Both the position numbers and the translations under genes were made by a program. A model generated the notes under the pieces. It had not been told where the DNA came from. It ran no database searches and was given only the letters and a program-made list of their open reading frames with translations. Positions 29,038 through 37,142 of a stretch of 64,000 nt of DNA are shown here, one piece after another. The stretch is from Corynebacterium afermentans subsp. lipophilum (GTDB taxonomy: Bacteria > Actinomycetota > Actinomycetes > Mycobacteriales > Mycobacteriaceae). Every line of letters begins with the position of its first letter. Positions within the stretch are counted from its first letter, which is position 1. The stretch spans positions 1,984,001 to 2,048,000 of the forward strand of contig NZ_CP046530.1 in assembly GCF_030408375.1 (NCBI RefSeq), given 5' to 3'.

Positions 29038-29151
29038 AGACGACGAGCCTATCCTCTGCCGGGCCCTGGGCGGGTGCCAGAAGCTGTTTTATATGCGCGG
29101 GCGGCGTTGGTTGGTTTTGGGTTTGCGGCGGCTCACGCAGTCAAAATGCCG

Positions 29152-29220
29152 AAACCGGCTACCTGGAACCGGCTACCAGCTTCATTTTCGCTTGGTAACC
29201 GGTTCTAGGTAGCCGGTTTT
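29152..29220. repeat. Compound palindromic element C (ACCGGCTACC unit)
   Basis: Two direct copies of ACCGGCTACC (29154-29163 and 29169-29178 by my count) face their two inverted copies, giving an almost perfect 28-bp stem with an A/T-containing loop of about 11 bases. Only three or four positions fail to pair. It begins 20 bases past the stop codon of the LytR_C gene, so it may also serve as its transcript end. Confidence 0.9.
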
Positions 29221-29240
29221 GCGGGGAAGACTCCGCAGAG

Positions 29241-30302
29241 CTAGCCCGCCAGGACCACCGCCACGGCAGCGCTGTTGTTCGCGGCCTGCTCCGGGATGCC
29301 CGTCGCGCCTTCGGGGAGGTCACCCTTCGCGCGGGCCGCACCGCCGACTCGGCGGGCGATGTCGGCCGCAACCTGCTCGGCACCCGGCACGGCTGGGTCG
29401 AAGAAGACGTAGGTCTCCGGGAACATGCCGTAGACCTGCTCCGGCATGTTCATCACTGCGGCGTCGGTCGAGTTGTTGGCCACGTTGTACTGGCCCTTCA
29501 GCTGGTCGGCGGTGCGGCTAGCCAGGTCCGGGGTGCCGGAGTTGTTGTAGACGTACACCTGGGCCGACGCGTTGTCGAGGCCCGCGTCCGCAGGAGCGGG
29601 TGCCGGTGCCGGCTGGCCGTTTTCGCCCTGCGCCTCGGCGTCTTCCGGACGCTGCGCGTTCGGATCCTGGGCGTTCGGGTCCTGGGCGTTCGGGTCGTCG
29701 GCGCGGACGGTGTCGGTGACGGTTGCGGTGTTTTGCGCGTTCGGGTCGCCCGCCGGGGCCGGGGCGGCGGGGGAGCCTGCGCCGTCGCCGGCGGGGGCGG
29801 CCTGGGAGGTGCCCACCACGGTCGACGAGGTCGGCGCGGCCCCTTCACCTTCGCCGTCGCCGCCGTTGCCGTCCTGCGTCATCTTCCAAATGCCCCACAG
29901 CGCCAGCAGCGCCGCCACGGCGATCAGGATCATCGCCAGGCCGCGCTTTGGCAGGCCACCTTCCGCGGCACCGCCAGCAGCAGCTGCCTTACCGCGTCCC
30001 TTCGGCTCCTCGTCGTAGGGCTCCTCGTAGATGGCGTCGTCGGCGTTGCGGGAGCGGGAGCCAGCACCAGCGGCACCTGCTGCGGCACCTGCACCAGCGG
30101 CGTAATCGACGTCCTCGATGTACTCGGAGTCGTCGTCGCGGCGGTGGGCACCGCGGTACTCGGTGTCGGCGCCGGAAGCGGGGTAATCGTCGACGATTTC
30201 AGCGTCGATCGGCTCGGCGTCGTACGCGCCTTCGTAGGAGTTTCCTGTGTAGCGCGTGGAGCCGGAGTCGGGGCGGTTGTTGCCAAAGTTGTCGTTAGTC
30301 AC
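29241..30302 (-). CDS. LytR_C-domain membrane protein
   Basis: The start was set at GTG 30302 (VTNDNFGNN) because TAGAGT lies seven bases upstream, which fits a leaderless transcript; an open frame to 30320 gives six more residues. Of 353 residues, about 1-120 are acidic and disordered (DDYPASGADTEY, YIEDVDY), followed by one membrane helix (GLAMILIAVAALLALWGI), a linker with three DPNAQ repeats, and a LytR C-terminal domain (VYVYNNSGTPDLASRTADQL). The homologue Rv0431 in M. tuberculosis is implicated in membrane vesicle release. DUF3263 lies just upstream on the same strand. Confidence 0.87.
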   Translation of the reverse strand: MTNDNFGNNRPDSGSTRYTGNSYEGAYDAEPIDAEIVDDYPASGADTEYRGAHRRDDDSEYIEDVDYAAGAGAAAGAAGAGSRSRNADDAIYEEPYDEEPKGRGKAAAAGGAAEGGLPKRGLAMILIAVAALLALWGIWKMTQDGNGGDGEGEGAAPTSSTVVGTSQAAPAGDGAGSPAAPAPAGDPNAQNTATVTDTVRADDPNAQDPNAQDPNAQRPEDAEAQGENGQPAPAPAPADAGLDNASAQVYVYNNSGTPDLASRTADQLKGQYNVANNSTDAAVMNMPEQVYGMFPETYVFFDPAVPGAEQVAADIARRVGGAARAKGDLPEGATGIPEQAANNSAAVAVVLAG

Positions 30303-30360
30303 ATCGGCAACTCTAACCACACTGCTGCGGGAAGCAGGGGCAACACACCGTAAAGTTGAA

Positions 30361-30585
30361 CTAGAGGTTGGGGGACCTTTGGCCGTCGCGAAGCCTTTGC
30401 AAACGCCTCACGAGCTGAGGCTCGGCCGCGAGCGCCTCGGGCGAGTCCAGCAACCGGTTCAAATGCTGGTAGTAGCGGATGGGCTGCATGCCCAGCTCAG
30501 AGCGCACCGCGTCCTCGCGCGCACCGATCGACCTGGGGGCGCGCGCGGCGAAGCGGAGCACGGAAAGGTCGGTGTCTGAAAGCAT
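30361..30585 (-). CDS. DUF3263 helix-turn-helix protein
   Basis: The 74-residue protein MLSDTDLSVLRFAARAPRSI has the DUF3263 pattern: a short helical bundle with ELGMQPIRYYQHLNRLL as the probable recognition helices. Such proteins are found in all mycolate-bearing actinobacteria next to a LytR_C gene, as Rv0430 is in M. tuberculosis. The ATG is 15 bp from the divergent def ATG, and the two start codons share one AT-rich promoter core. A regulatory role is inferred from the fold and location. Confidence 0.85.
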   Translation of the reverse strand: MLSDTDLSVLRFAARAPRSIGAREDAVRSELGMQPIRYYQHLNRLLDSPEALAAEPQLVRRLQRLRDGQRSPNL

Positions 30586-30600
30586 GCCTAATATATTGGC
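30586..30600. promoter_or_regulatory. Shared divergent -10 core for DUF3263 and def
   Basis: The 15 bases between the two start codons contain TAATATATTGG. On the plus strand TAATAT is six bases before the def ATG. On the minus strand AATATA is six bases before the DUF3263 ATG. The two hexamers lie on the same eight bases, so both messages would be leaderless and the promoters would compete for RNA polymerase. Confidence 0.7.
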
Positions 30601-31179
30601 ATGACCATCCGACCCATCGTTATCCACGGCGACCCGGTGCTGCACGAACCGACCAAGGAAGTCACGCAGCCCGTCGAGGAGCTGCAAGAGCTCATCGCTG
30701 ACATGCACGAAACCATGGACGCCGCCCACGGCGTGGGCCTGGCCGCCAACCAGATCGGCGTGCCGCTGCGCATCTTCGTCTACCACTGCCCGGACGGCGA
30801 CCAGATGCGCCGCGGCACCGTGATCAACCCGGTGCTCGAGACCTCCGAGATCCCGAAAACCATGCCCGCGGACACCGGCGAAGACGACGAAGGATGCCTG
30901 TCCGTGCCGGGCTACGGCTGGCCCACCGGCCGCGCGGACTGGGCGAAGGTGACCGGCCTGGACGAAAACGGCAACGAGATCGAGGTCGAGGGAACCGGCT
31001 TTTTCGCCCGCTGCCTGCAGCACGAGACCGGCCACCTGGACGGCTTCTTGTACACCGACGTGCTCACCGGCCGCTACAAGAAGGAAGCCAAACGCGTGAT
31101 CCGCGATAACGGCTGGAAGGAAGCCGGCCACACCTGGCTTCCGGGCACGGACGAAGATCCGTTCGGCCACGACGATTAA
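30601..31179 (+). CDS. def: Peptide deformylase
   Basis: The 192-residue enzyme carries the three deformylase motifs: [18 protein letters not shown] and QHETGHLDG. The metal ligands Cys and both His are intact; the usual HExDH is HETGH here, as seen in several actinobacterial versions. It removes the formyl group from new proteins in the cytoplasm. TAATAT six bases before the ATG and no ribosome site indicate a leaderless message. Confidence 0.97.
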   Translation: MTIRPIVIHGDPVLHEPTKEVTQPVEELQELIADMHETMDAAHGVGLAANQIGVPLRIFVYHCPDGDQMRRGTVINPVLETSEIPKTMPADTGEDDEGCLSVPGYGWPTGRADWAKVTGLDENGNEIEVEGTGFFARCLQHETGHLDGFLYTDVLTGRYKKEAKRVIRDNGWKEAGHTWLPGTDEDPFGHDD

Positions 31180-31197
31180 CGCGCTAAGATATTCGCC

Positions 31198-32220
31198 ATG
31201 CGTATCCCCGCCGCCATCGCCGCCGCGTCGCTCACCCTCACCCCCGCGACGCCCGCGGAGCCAGTTGAGCAGTTGCTTGACGACGTCTCCGCCACCCACG
31301 AGTCCTCCATCACCGCCATCAACAGCGCGGAGACGGACGACGAGGTCCGAGACGTGCTCATCGCCTGGCGCAAGGAGCTCATCGCAGCCGCAGACGAGCT
31401 GACAGAGCTGCGCGAAGAAGCCGCGGAAGACGGCCTGACCGAGGAGGAAAAGGCCACCTTCGACGAAGCCGCGAAAACGCTCAAGCGCGAGCGCGCCGGC
31501 GTGCGCGAGTTGCGCGCGGAGCTTCTGCCTGACGACGCACCAGTGGTCGTGCCCGCACCCATCGAGGGCCTCGACGGGATCCTGGGCACCACCGCGTTTG
31601 ACGCGTTCGAGCGCTCCGAGGCCGGCGACGCCCCGATCGTGTACGGCATCCCCGGCAGCGACGCGGATCGCGCTGAACCGACGGTGGTGCCGTCGGTGAC
31701 CAAGCCGACGGTGGTCGAGGAGCCGACCACCACCCCGCCGACCACCACCCCGTCGAGCACCACCTCCGCCACGTTCGCCCCCGAGGTGACCCACCGCGTG
31801 GAGCGCCTCCAGGACAGCGACACCGAGTCCACCACGACCGAGACCACCACCCCGGAAACGACGTCGGAAACCACGAGTACGGCCACGGAGACTGAAACGT
31901 CCGCAACGTCGACCACCACCGACTCATCGGCGACCACCACGGCCACCTCGTCGACTTCGAGCAGCTCCGCCCGCTCGGTGCTGGAAAACCGCACCACGTC
32001 GGCAACGTCCAGCTCGACAACCTCCTCCTCGTCGACGACCTCGTCCTCCTCAAAGACGTCGTCGACCACCACGACCGAGGATGACGACGAGCGCGACGGC
32101 GACCTCGCCGACACCGGCACCCCGATGCGCGCCCTGATCGCCATCGGCATGCTGTCGCTGATGATCGGCGCGGCCCTGGTGCTCACCGGCGCGATCCGCC
32201 CGCGCGGGGCCCGCAAGTAG
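31198..32220 (+). CDS. LADTG-anchored Ser/Thr-rich cell-wall protein
   Basis: The 340-residue protein has a short signal peptide (MRIPAAIAAASLTLTPATPA), a charged helical domain (about 25-100, EELTELREEAAEDG type), and a long Ser/Thr-rich stalk (TTTETTTPETTSETTS type) before LADTG, a hydrophobic helix and RPRGARK. This is a cell-wall sorting signal of the LPxTG kind with LADTG. TAAGAT seven bases before the ATG suggests a leaderless transcript. The first 100 residues could be coiled coil. The ligand is unknown; a surface spacer is likely. Confidence 0.82.
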   Translation: MRIPAAIAAASLTLTPATPAEPVEQLLDDVSATHESSITAINSAETDDEVRDVLIAWRKELIAAADELTELREEAAEDGLTEEEKATFDEAAKTLKRERAGVRELRAELLPDDAPVVVPAPIEGLDGILGTTAFDAFERSEAGDAPIVYGIPGSDADRAEPTVVPSVTKPTVVEEPTTTPPTTTPSSTTSATFAPEVTHRVERLQDSDTESTTTETTTPETTSETTSTATETETSATSTTTDSSATTTATSSTSSSSARSVLENRTTSATSSSTTSSSSTTSSSSKTSSTTTTEDDDERDGDLADTGTPMRALIAIGMLSLMIGAALVLTGAIRPRGARK

Positions 32221-32222
32221 AC

Positions 32223-32819
32223 GTGTCCCGGATTTTTCGCTCGGACGAGGTGGCGGTGGGCGACCGCGTCGTGGTGCGCCAGCGCCGCGGCGAGCACGCC
32301 AGCGACATCATCGGGCACGTGCTCAGCCTCGACCCGCTGGTGATCCGCCCGCAGGAGGTCGGCGGCTTTCCCTCCTCAAAGGAGGCGATTGAGGTCACGG
32401 ACCTGCACATCATCAAGAAACTCTCGCCGCGCACGGTGCGTAATTCCGAAATCCGCGAGCTGGAAAAACGCATCGCAGACCGCCTCAACGTGCGCGACTG
32501 GGCGTGGGCCAGCGGCTGGCTCATGCGCACCGGCGACACCGAGGAGGCCAACTCCGCAGTCCCGCTCGGACCTTCGGCGGGCTTCGAGCCGTTGCCTATC
32601 GACGCCATCCGGTCCTTCTACGACCAGCGTGGCCTGCCGGTGCGGCTGACCATCCCCGAGCGGATCGGCAAACCGGCGTTGAAAGTGCTCGACCACGCGT
32701 GGGAGCTCCAGGACGAGCAGGTCGTGTGGGTTGCGGGGGAGGCCTTTGGTGTGACGTCGATAGGCAATGTGCCCGAAGGGGCGCTGGAGCACCACCGTAG
32801 GCGGCTGGCGCTAGGCTAG
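32223..32819 (+). CDS. Shortened Rv0428c-like GNAT acetyltransferase
   Basis: The 198-residue protein starts at GTG 32223, three bases after the previous stop. It has an SH3-like N-terminal part (GDRVVVRQRRGEHASDIIGH) and the beginning of a GNAT fold (ASGWLMRTGDTEEANSAVPLG, then AIRSFYDQRGLPVRL). M. tuberculosis Rv0428c, which has the same neighbours, is about 300 residues and includes the acetyl-CoA-binding half, which is missing here. It may be a non-catalytic form usual in Corynebacterium. Two copies of the CGTCGAYARGC motif lie inside it. Confidence 0.75.
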   Translation: MSRIFRSDEVAVGDRVVVRQRRGEHASDIIGHVLSLDPLVIRPQEVGGFPSSKEAIEVTDLHIIKKLSPRTVRNSEIRELEKRIADRLNVRDWAWASGWLMRTGDTEEANSAVPLGPSAGFEPLPIDAIRSFYDQRGLPVRLTIPERIGKPALKVLDHAWELQDEQVVWVAGEAFGVTSIGNVPEGALEHHRRRLALG

Positions 32820-32824
32820 GCCGC

Positions 32825-33616
32825 ATGCGAATCGCCACATGGAACGTCAACTCGGTGCGCACACGCGCCGAGCGGATCGCCGCCTTCCTCGAACGCGAGG
32901 ACGTGGACGTGCTGGCGATGCAGGAAACCAAAACCGCAGACAGCAAATTCCCCTACGCCACCTTTGAAGCCGCAGGCTACGAGGTCGCGCACGTGGGGGT
33001 CAGCCAGTGGAACGGCGTGGCCATCGCCTCGCGCGTGGGGCTGGACAACGTCCGCAACAGCTTCGAGCGCCAACCCGCGTTTGCCAAAAAAGGCGCCCCG
33101 TCTGTGGAGGCGCGCGCCGTGGGGGCGGTGTGTGGCGGGGTGGACGTGTGGAGCCTGTACGTGCCCAACGGCCGCGAAATCGGCGACCCGCACTACGACT
33201 ACAAACTGCAGTTCCTCTGGTCCCTGGCCGATCAGGTCCAGCCCGGGGAGCTGCAGGTGTACATGGGCGACTTCAACGTCGCGCCCCGCGACGAGGATGT
33301 GTGGGACGTGTCGTGGTTCGAGGGCAAAACGCACGTGACGGAGCCCGAGCGCGCCGCGTTCCAGATGCTGCTCGAGGCCGGACTGCACGAGGTCACGCAC
33401 GAAGACCAGTACTCGTTCTGGGACTACAAGGCCATGCGGTTTCAGAAGAACGAGGGCATGCTCATCGACTTCCAGCTGGCCACCAAGCCCATGTTCGAGC
33501 GAGTCCAGCGCGCGTTCGTGGACGTGGAGGAGCGCAAGGGCAAGGGCGCGTCCGACCACGCGCCCGTGATCGTGGACTACGACACCCGCGGCCTGGCCTA
33601 CGACGAGGTGCGATGA
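32825..33616 (+). CDS. xth: Exodeoxyribonuclease III
   Basis: The 263-residue enzyme has the exonuclease III/AP endonuclease motifs MRIATWNVNSVR, MQETK, YMGDFNVAP and GASDHAPVIV. It acts in base-excision repair at abasic sites. The gene overlaps cls by four bases (ATGA). The order def-GNAT-xth is conserved with M. tuberculosis. Confidence 0.95.
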   Translation: MRIATWNVNSVRTRAERIAAFLEREDVDVLAMQETKTADSKFPYATFEAAGYEVAHVGVSQWNGVAIASRVGLDNVRNSFERQPAFAKKGAPSVEARAVGAVCGGVDVWSLYVPNGREIGDPHYDYKLQFLWSLADQVQPGELQVYMGDFNVAPRDEDVWDVSWFEGKTHVTEPERAAFQMLLEAGLHEVTHEDQYSFWDYKAMRFQKNEGMLIDFQLATKPMFERVQRAFVDVEERKGKGASDHAPVIVDYDTRGLAYDEVR

Positions 33617-35073
33617 GCCTGGATCTTTCCTGGTGGCAGTTCGCGGCGATGGTCGTGGACTACGCCATCAAGTTCGTGATGATCGGCGTGGTGCCCGGCG
33701 GGCGCAAGCCGTCCTCGGCCAACGCGTGGCTGCTGTTGATTCTGCTCCTGCCGGTGGTGGGCCTGCCGCTGTACCTGCTGTTCGGCTCCACGTTCGTCTC
33801 CCGGCGCCGCCACCGCATCCAAGTTGAGGCGCGCCGCGTGCTGGACGGGGCGTGGGCGGGCCCCGACAGCACCATCGCGCACCTGCCGCCCGAAACCGCC
33901 TCGCTGGTCCGCCTCAACCGCGAGCTCACCGGCTACCCCGCCGTCCGCGGCGAGGTGCGCGCGCTGTGGGCGGATTACCGCAAGACCATGCTCCGCATTG
34001 CCAAGCTTATCGACGAAGCATCCGCCTCCATCTCCATCGAAATCTACGCCGTCGCCTGGGACGACACGACGGACGTGGTGTTCCGGGCGCTGCAGCGCGC
34101 CGTCGCACGCGGTGTGCACGTGCGTCTGCTTTTCGACCACATCGGCTCCGCCAAATACCCCGGGTTTAGGAAACTGAAGCGGCGTCTGACCGACATCGGC
34201 GTGGACTGGCACATGATGCTGCCACTGGCCCCACTGCGCGGGCGCTGGCGCCGCCCCGACCTGCGCAACCACCGCAAAGTCGTGGTCATCGACTCGAAGG
34301 TGGCGTTCGTCGGCTCGTTCAACCTCATCGACCGCGGCTACCTCATGCCCGGGCACGTGAGGGCGGGCCGCCAGTGGGTGGACGCGTTCGCGGAGCTGGA
34401 GGGGCCGATCGTGGAGTCCATCGAGTCCATGTTCGCCGTGGACTGGTACACCGAATCCGGCGAACGTTTGGATATGGCGAGGACGTCGGAGGAAACGTCG
34501 ACAAGCAATGGCGACGTGCTCCAGCTCGTCCCCTCCGGGCCCGGCTACCTCACCGAGCCGAACCTGCGCATGTTCAACTCGATCGTCCACAACGCGAAAG
34601 AGCAGCTCACGCTGTGCTCGCCGTACTTCGTCCCCGAGGAGTCGCTGCTGGAGGCCATCACCTCCGCGTGCTACCGCGGCGTGCGCGTCGACCTGTTCGT
34701 CGGCGAAAAGGCCGACCAGTTCATGGTGCAGCACGCGCAATCCGCCTACTACGAGTCGCTGCTGAAGGCCGGGGTGCGCATCTGGGAATTCCCCGCGCCG
34801 TACGTGCTGCACAGCAAGTTCGTGCTGGCGGATCCGGGGCGCGAGGGCGCAGTCGGCGTGCTCGGATCCTCCAACATGGACATCCGCTCGTTCTCGCTGA
34901 ACTACGAATCCTCCCTGCTCGTCGCCTCCGGCGAGCTGATTACGGCGCTGGAGCAGCTGGGCGCGAACTACCAGGCCGTCTCGCGCGAGCTGACGCTGGA
35001 GCGGTGGTCGCGCAGGCCCTGGTACCGGCGGTACGTGGACAACGTGCTGAAGCTGACGTCCGCGCTGCAGTAG
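33613..35073 (+). CDS. cls: Cardiolipin synthase
   Basis: ATG 33613 overlaps the xth stop; the longer open frame from 33007 is inside xth. The 486-residue protein has two N-terminal membrane helices and two HKD phospholipase-D motifs: NHRKVVVIDSKVAFVGSFN near residue 219 and LHSKFVLADPG near residue 399, each followed by a GS-N pattern. It makes cardiolipin from phosphatidylglycerol at the membrane. Confidence 0.95.
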   Translation: MSLDLSWWQFAAMVVDYAIKFVMIGVVPGGRKPSSANAWLLLILLLPVVGLPLYLLFGSTFVSRRRHRIQVEARRVLDGAWAGPDSTIAHLPPETASLVRLNRELTGYPAVRGEVRALWADYRKTMLRIAKLIDEASASISIEIYAVAWDDTTDVVFRALQRAVARGVHVRLLFDHIGSAKYPGFRKLKRRLTDIGVDWHMMLPLAPLRGRWRRPDLRNHRKVVVIDSKVAFVGSFNLIDRGYLMPGHVRAGRQWVDAFAELEGPIVESIESMFAVDWYTESGERLDMARTSEETSTSNGDVLQLVPSGPGYLTEPNLRMFNSIVHNAKEQLTLCSPYFVPEESLLEAITSACYRGVRVDLFVGEKADQFMVQHAQSAYYESLLKAGVRIWEFPAPYVLHSKFVLADPGREGAVGVLGSSNMDIRSFSLNYESSLLVASGELITALEQLGANYQAVSRELTLERWSRRPWYRRYVDNVLKLTSALQ

Positions 35074-35141
35074 GGGTTTCGCGCTTGGTGGTGCTCGGTG
35101 GCGCGTGGTGGTGCCCCGCCTCACCCCACCGCCCCAGCCCG

Positions 35142-35215
35142 CAAATGGTGAAAGGCCGATGGTGAATCCGTCGCAGATCGGCGGATTTTCACCACTTGGT
35201 TTTCACCATCTGCGG
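35142..35215. repeat. Compound palindromic element D (ATGGTGAAA unit)
   Basis: Left arm: ATGGTGAAA then ATGGTGAA, five bases apart (35145, 35159). Right arm: TTTTCACCA and TTTTCACCAT inverted. Positions 35145-35170 are identical to 36280-36305 of element E. The right arm abuts the stop codon of the AbiEi/DUF559 gene at 35216 with no gap. Confidence 0.9.
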
Positions 35216-36217
35216 CTAGACCCCCAGCCGTGCCGCCAAAGCTGCGGGAAAGAACTCCTGCCGGCTCGGCCCCGTCGGCTGGTGAAGGCGCGGAACCTGG
35301 CGCAGGGTCTGTGACTCCACTTCGAGCATGTCCAGGACGCGGCGCACTACAAGCACCTCGTTGCGGTCAATCTCTTTAGGGGTTACTCGAATGACCTTGT
35401 ACCCTTGCTCCTTCAGCCAGTTCTCGCGGTTGATCTGTTTCGCGTACGCTTCTGCTGGCTTTTTCTTCGTCTTCTCCCAACCGTCGACTTCAATGATCAG
35501 GTCACCAAAGAGGAGGTCCACCCGGTACGGGCCAATGATTACCTGGGCGTGGCACTTGATACCGCACTTCTCCAAGATGAGACGCAGCAGCGTTTCGTAG
35601 GTCGACTCTGAGCGGTTAGTCGCTTTGGCAAGCGCATGTCGCGCCTTTCCAATGCCCTTCGTCCCCCTCATACGCTGCATCATTGCGGCGCATTCCTCAC
35701 GGATGAGGTCGGCCTCGGAGTCTGAGCACCGCGTCAGCAGGCTTTCAAAGGCAACGATGCCGGACCGTTCCCCGGAGCTTCGCGCGATGTCGATGGCGGT
35801 ACGGATTGCGTTGGTGAACCTTACACCCGCACGATCGAACACGTCCTCATCCGGGACGGCCATGCGTTTGTAATCGATGCCCGGGCTCTGCGCCTTCGCC
35901 GACGGTGGCTTTCCGCTCGGAAGCGCGACCTGCACGCCTGGTTTGGTGTCGTAGTGCACCCACACTCCACAGACCCGCGCTGCGGAAAAGCCGACAAGGA
36001 CGGCCTTGGTGCTTTGCCTGGATGCGGCGCAGCACCGGAGAAACTCCTGCTCATACGGCTCCAGCTTTTTCCACTCTGACGCTTCGACGTAGAGCGATTT
36101 GGTCAGTTGGCGCAGCTGTCCACTTCTGATGCGGGAATGCGTGGTGTGGTCGTGGGCGGTGACCCTGCGGACGTCGACAAGCATCTCCAGCAGCTCATTT
36201 TTGCGAGCGCCATCCAT
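35216..36217 (-). CDS. AbiEi-like / DUF559 nuclease-domain protein
   Basis: The 333-residue protein has an N-terminal AbiEi antitoxin-like winged-helix region (about 1-110, HSRIRSGQLRQLTKSLYV) and a C-terminal DUF559 region of the VSR/PD-(D/E)XK type: GPYRVDLLFGDLIIEVDGWEK, with candidate catalytic Asp and Glu in VDLLF and IEVDG. Such proteins occur in multiple copies in actinobacteria, and no activity is well proven to my knowledge. The gene stands alone and is flanked on both sides by near-identical palindromic elements (D and E). That gives it the appearance of a small cassette. GGGGGG is the only ribosome-site-like stretch before the ATG. Confidence 0.8.
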   Translation of the reverse strand: MDGARKNELLEMLVDVRRVTAHDHTTHSRIRSGQLRQLTKSLYVEASEWKKLEPYEQEFLRCCAASRQSTKAVLVGFSAARVCGVWVHYDTKPGVQVALPSGKPPSAKAQSPGIDYKRMAVPDEDVFDRAGVRFTNAIRTAIDIARSSGERSGIVAFESLLTRCSDSEADLIREECAAMMQRMRGTKGIGKARHALAKATNRSESTYETLLRLILEKCGIKCHAQVIIGPYRVDLLFGDLIIEVDGWEKTKKKPAEAYAKQINRENWLKEQGYKVIRVTPKEIDRNEVLVVRRVLDMLEVESQTLRQVPRLHQPTGPSRQEFFPAALAARLGV

Positions 36218-36277
36218 TTCGAACCCCCCGTTCGTTGTTCCCAGGGTGATCGTAGCTGAGGATCACGCGCCCCGCAC

Positions 36278-36346
36278 AGATGGTGAAAGGCCGATGGTGA
36301 ATCCGCGCGGATTAGCGGATTTTCACCATCGGCCTTTCACCATTTA
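36278..36346. repeat. Compound palindromic element E (ATGGTGAAA unit)
   Basis: The left arm (36280-36306) and right arm (36315-36343) are exact complements except for two extra A bases on the right, closing on a loop of eight bases. Each arm holds two units. It lies 60 bp before the ATG of the AbiEi/DUF559 gene and 64 bp past the ABC permease stop, in the same orientation as element D. Confidence 0.92.
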
Positions 36347-36410
36347 CGGGAGGAGGGGCGGCGGGAGTGCGTGGAGGGGCGGGAGCCCAAGCCCGAAGCG
36401 CAGAACCCCG

Positions 36411-37142
36411 CTACGCGTCGCGGGTCTCCAGCAGCACCACGCCGACGATCCAAGCCACCACAGCCCACACGGCGAAGATCAGCAGCGACACGGGCAGTGT
36501 CCAGTCCTGGGTGGGGCTGTTGGTCATGAACGCCATGAGGTTGCCAAACGGCAGGAACTTGGCCACGTCGGCGCCGTAGCGCGGGATGAAGCTGACGATA
36601 GATTCCACCAGCAGCATCATGCCCATGCCGGTGACCACGGCGCCCGAGGTGTTGCGCACGATCCAGCCGACCCCCTGCTGGAACAGGGTGATCAGGGCCA
36701 TGCCGAGGGGGATGGCCCACAGGGCGCGGCGGGAAGCGGTGTTGCTCACCCAGTTCGCGGGCACGGGCGCGGTGAGATCGCCGATTGCGAAGGCGACGAC
36801 AAGCCCGAAGAAGGTCAGCAAAGCGGCCAGCGCAGCACCGAGCACAAGCTTTGCGACGGCCACCTGCCACCGCTTCGGAGCAACCCTGAAGTTTGTCGAC
36901 GGGATGCCGAAGCGGTACTCGGTGGTCACGGTCATGGATGCCTGCACGATCACGATGATCGCGGTGGTCAGCGCCATGGTGGCGGCGACGGTCAAGGGCG
37001 CGTACGGCATGCCGCCGAGTTTGGATGCGGTGCCGAACAGGGCTCCGTAGAAGGCGCCGAAGGCGATGATCAGCGCGGAGGTCCACCAGAAGGAGGCGGT
37101 GGAGCGCAGTTTGGTCCACTCGGCGGGAAACAGGTTAAGCAT
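36411..37142 (-). CDS. ABC-2 type transporter permease
   Basis: The 243-residue integral membrane protein starts MLNLFPAEWTKLRSTASFWW, a typical ABC-2 permease beginning, and has about six hydrophobic segments, including LGAALAALLTFFGLVVAFAI and a C-terminal LLIFAVWAVVAWIVGVVLL. The start overlaps the end of the ATPase gene by eight bases. Substrate is unknown; such pairs export lipids or drugs or give antibiotic resistance. Confidence 0.9.
   Translation of the reverse strand: MLNLFPAEWTKLRSTASFWWTSALIIAFGAFYGALFGTASKLGGMPYAPLTVAATMALTTAIIVIVQASMTVTTEYRFGIPSTNFRVAPKRWQVAVAKLVLGAALAALLTFFGLVVAFAIGDLTAPVPANWVSNTASRRALWAIPLGMALITLFQQGVGWIVRNTSGAVVTGMGMMLLVESIVSFIPRYGADVAKFLPFGNLMAFMTNSPTQDWTLPVSLLIFAVWAVVAWIVGVVLLETRDA

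Noticed and set aside
30361..31794. 477-residue minus-strand frame over def
   Set aside because: Only its last 74 residues (from ATG 30585) match a known family, DUF3263; the remainder is the antisense of def and of the LADTG gene.
33007..33612. Longer N-terminus of cardiolipin synthase
   Set aside because: The upstream 202 codons are the shifted frame of xth, Arg-rich and without membrane segments. ATG 33613 overlapping the xth stop fits the family's start.
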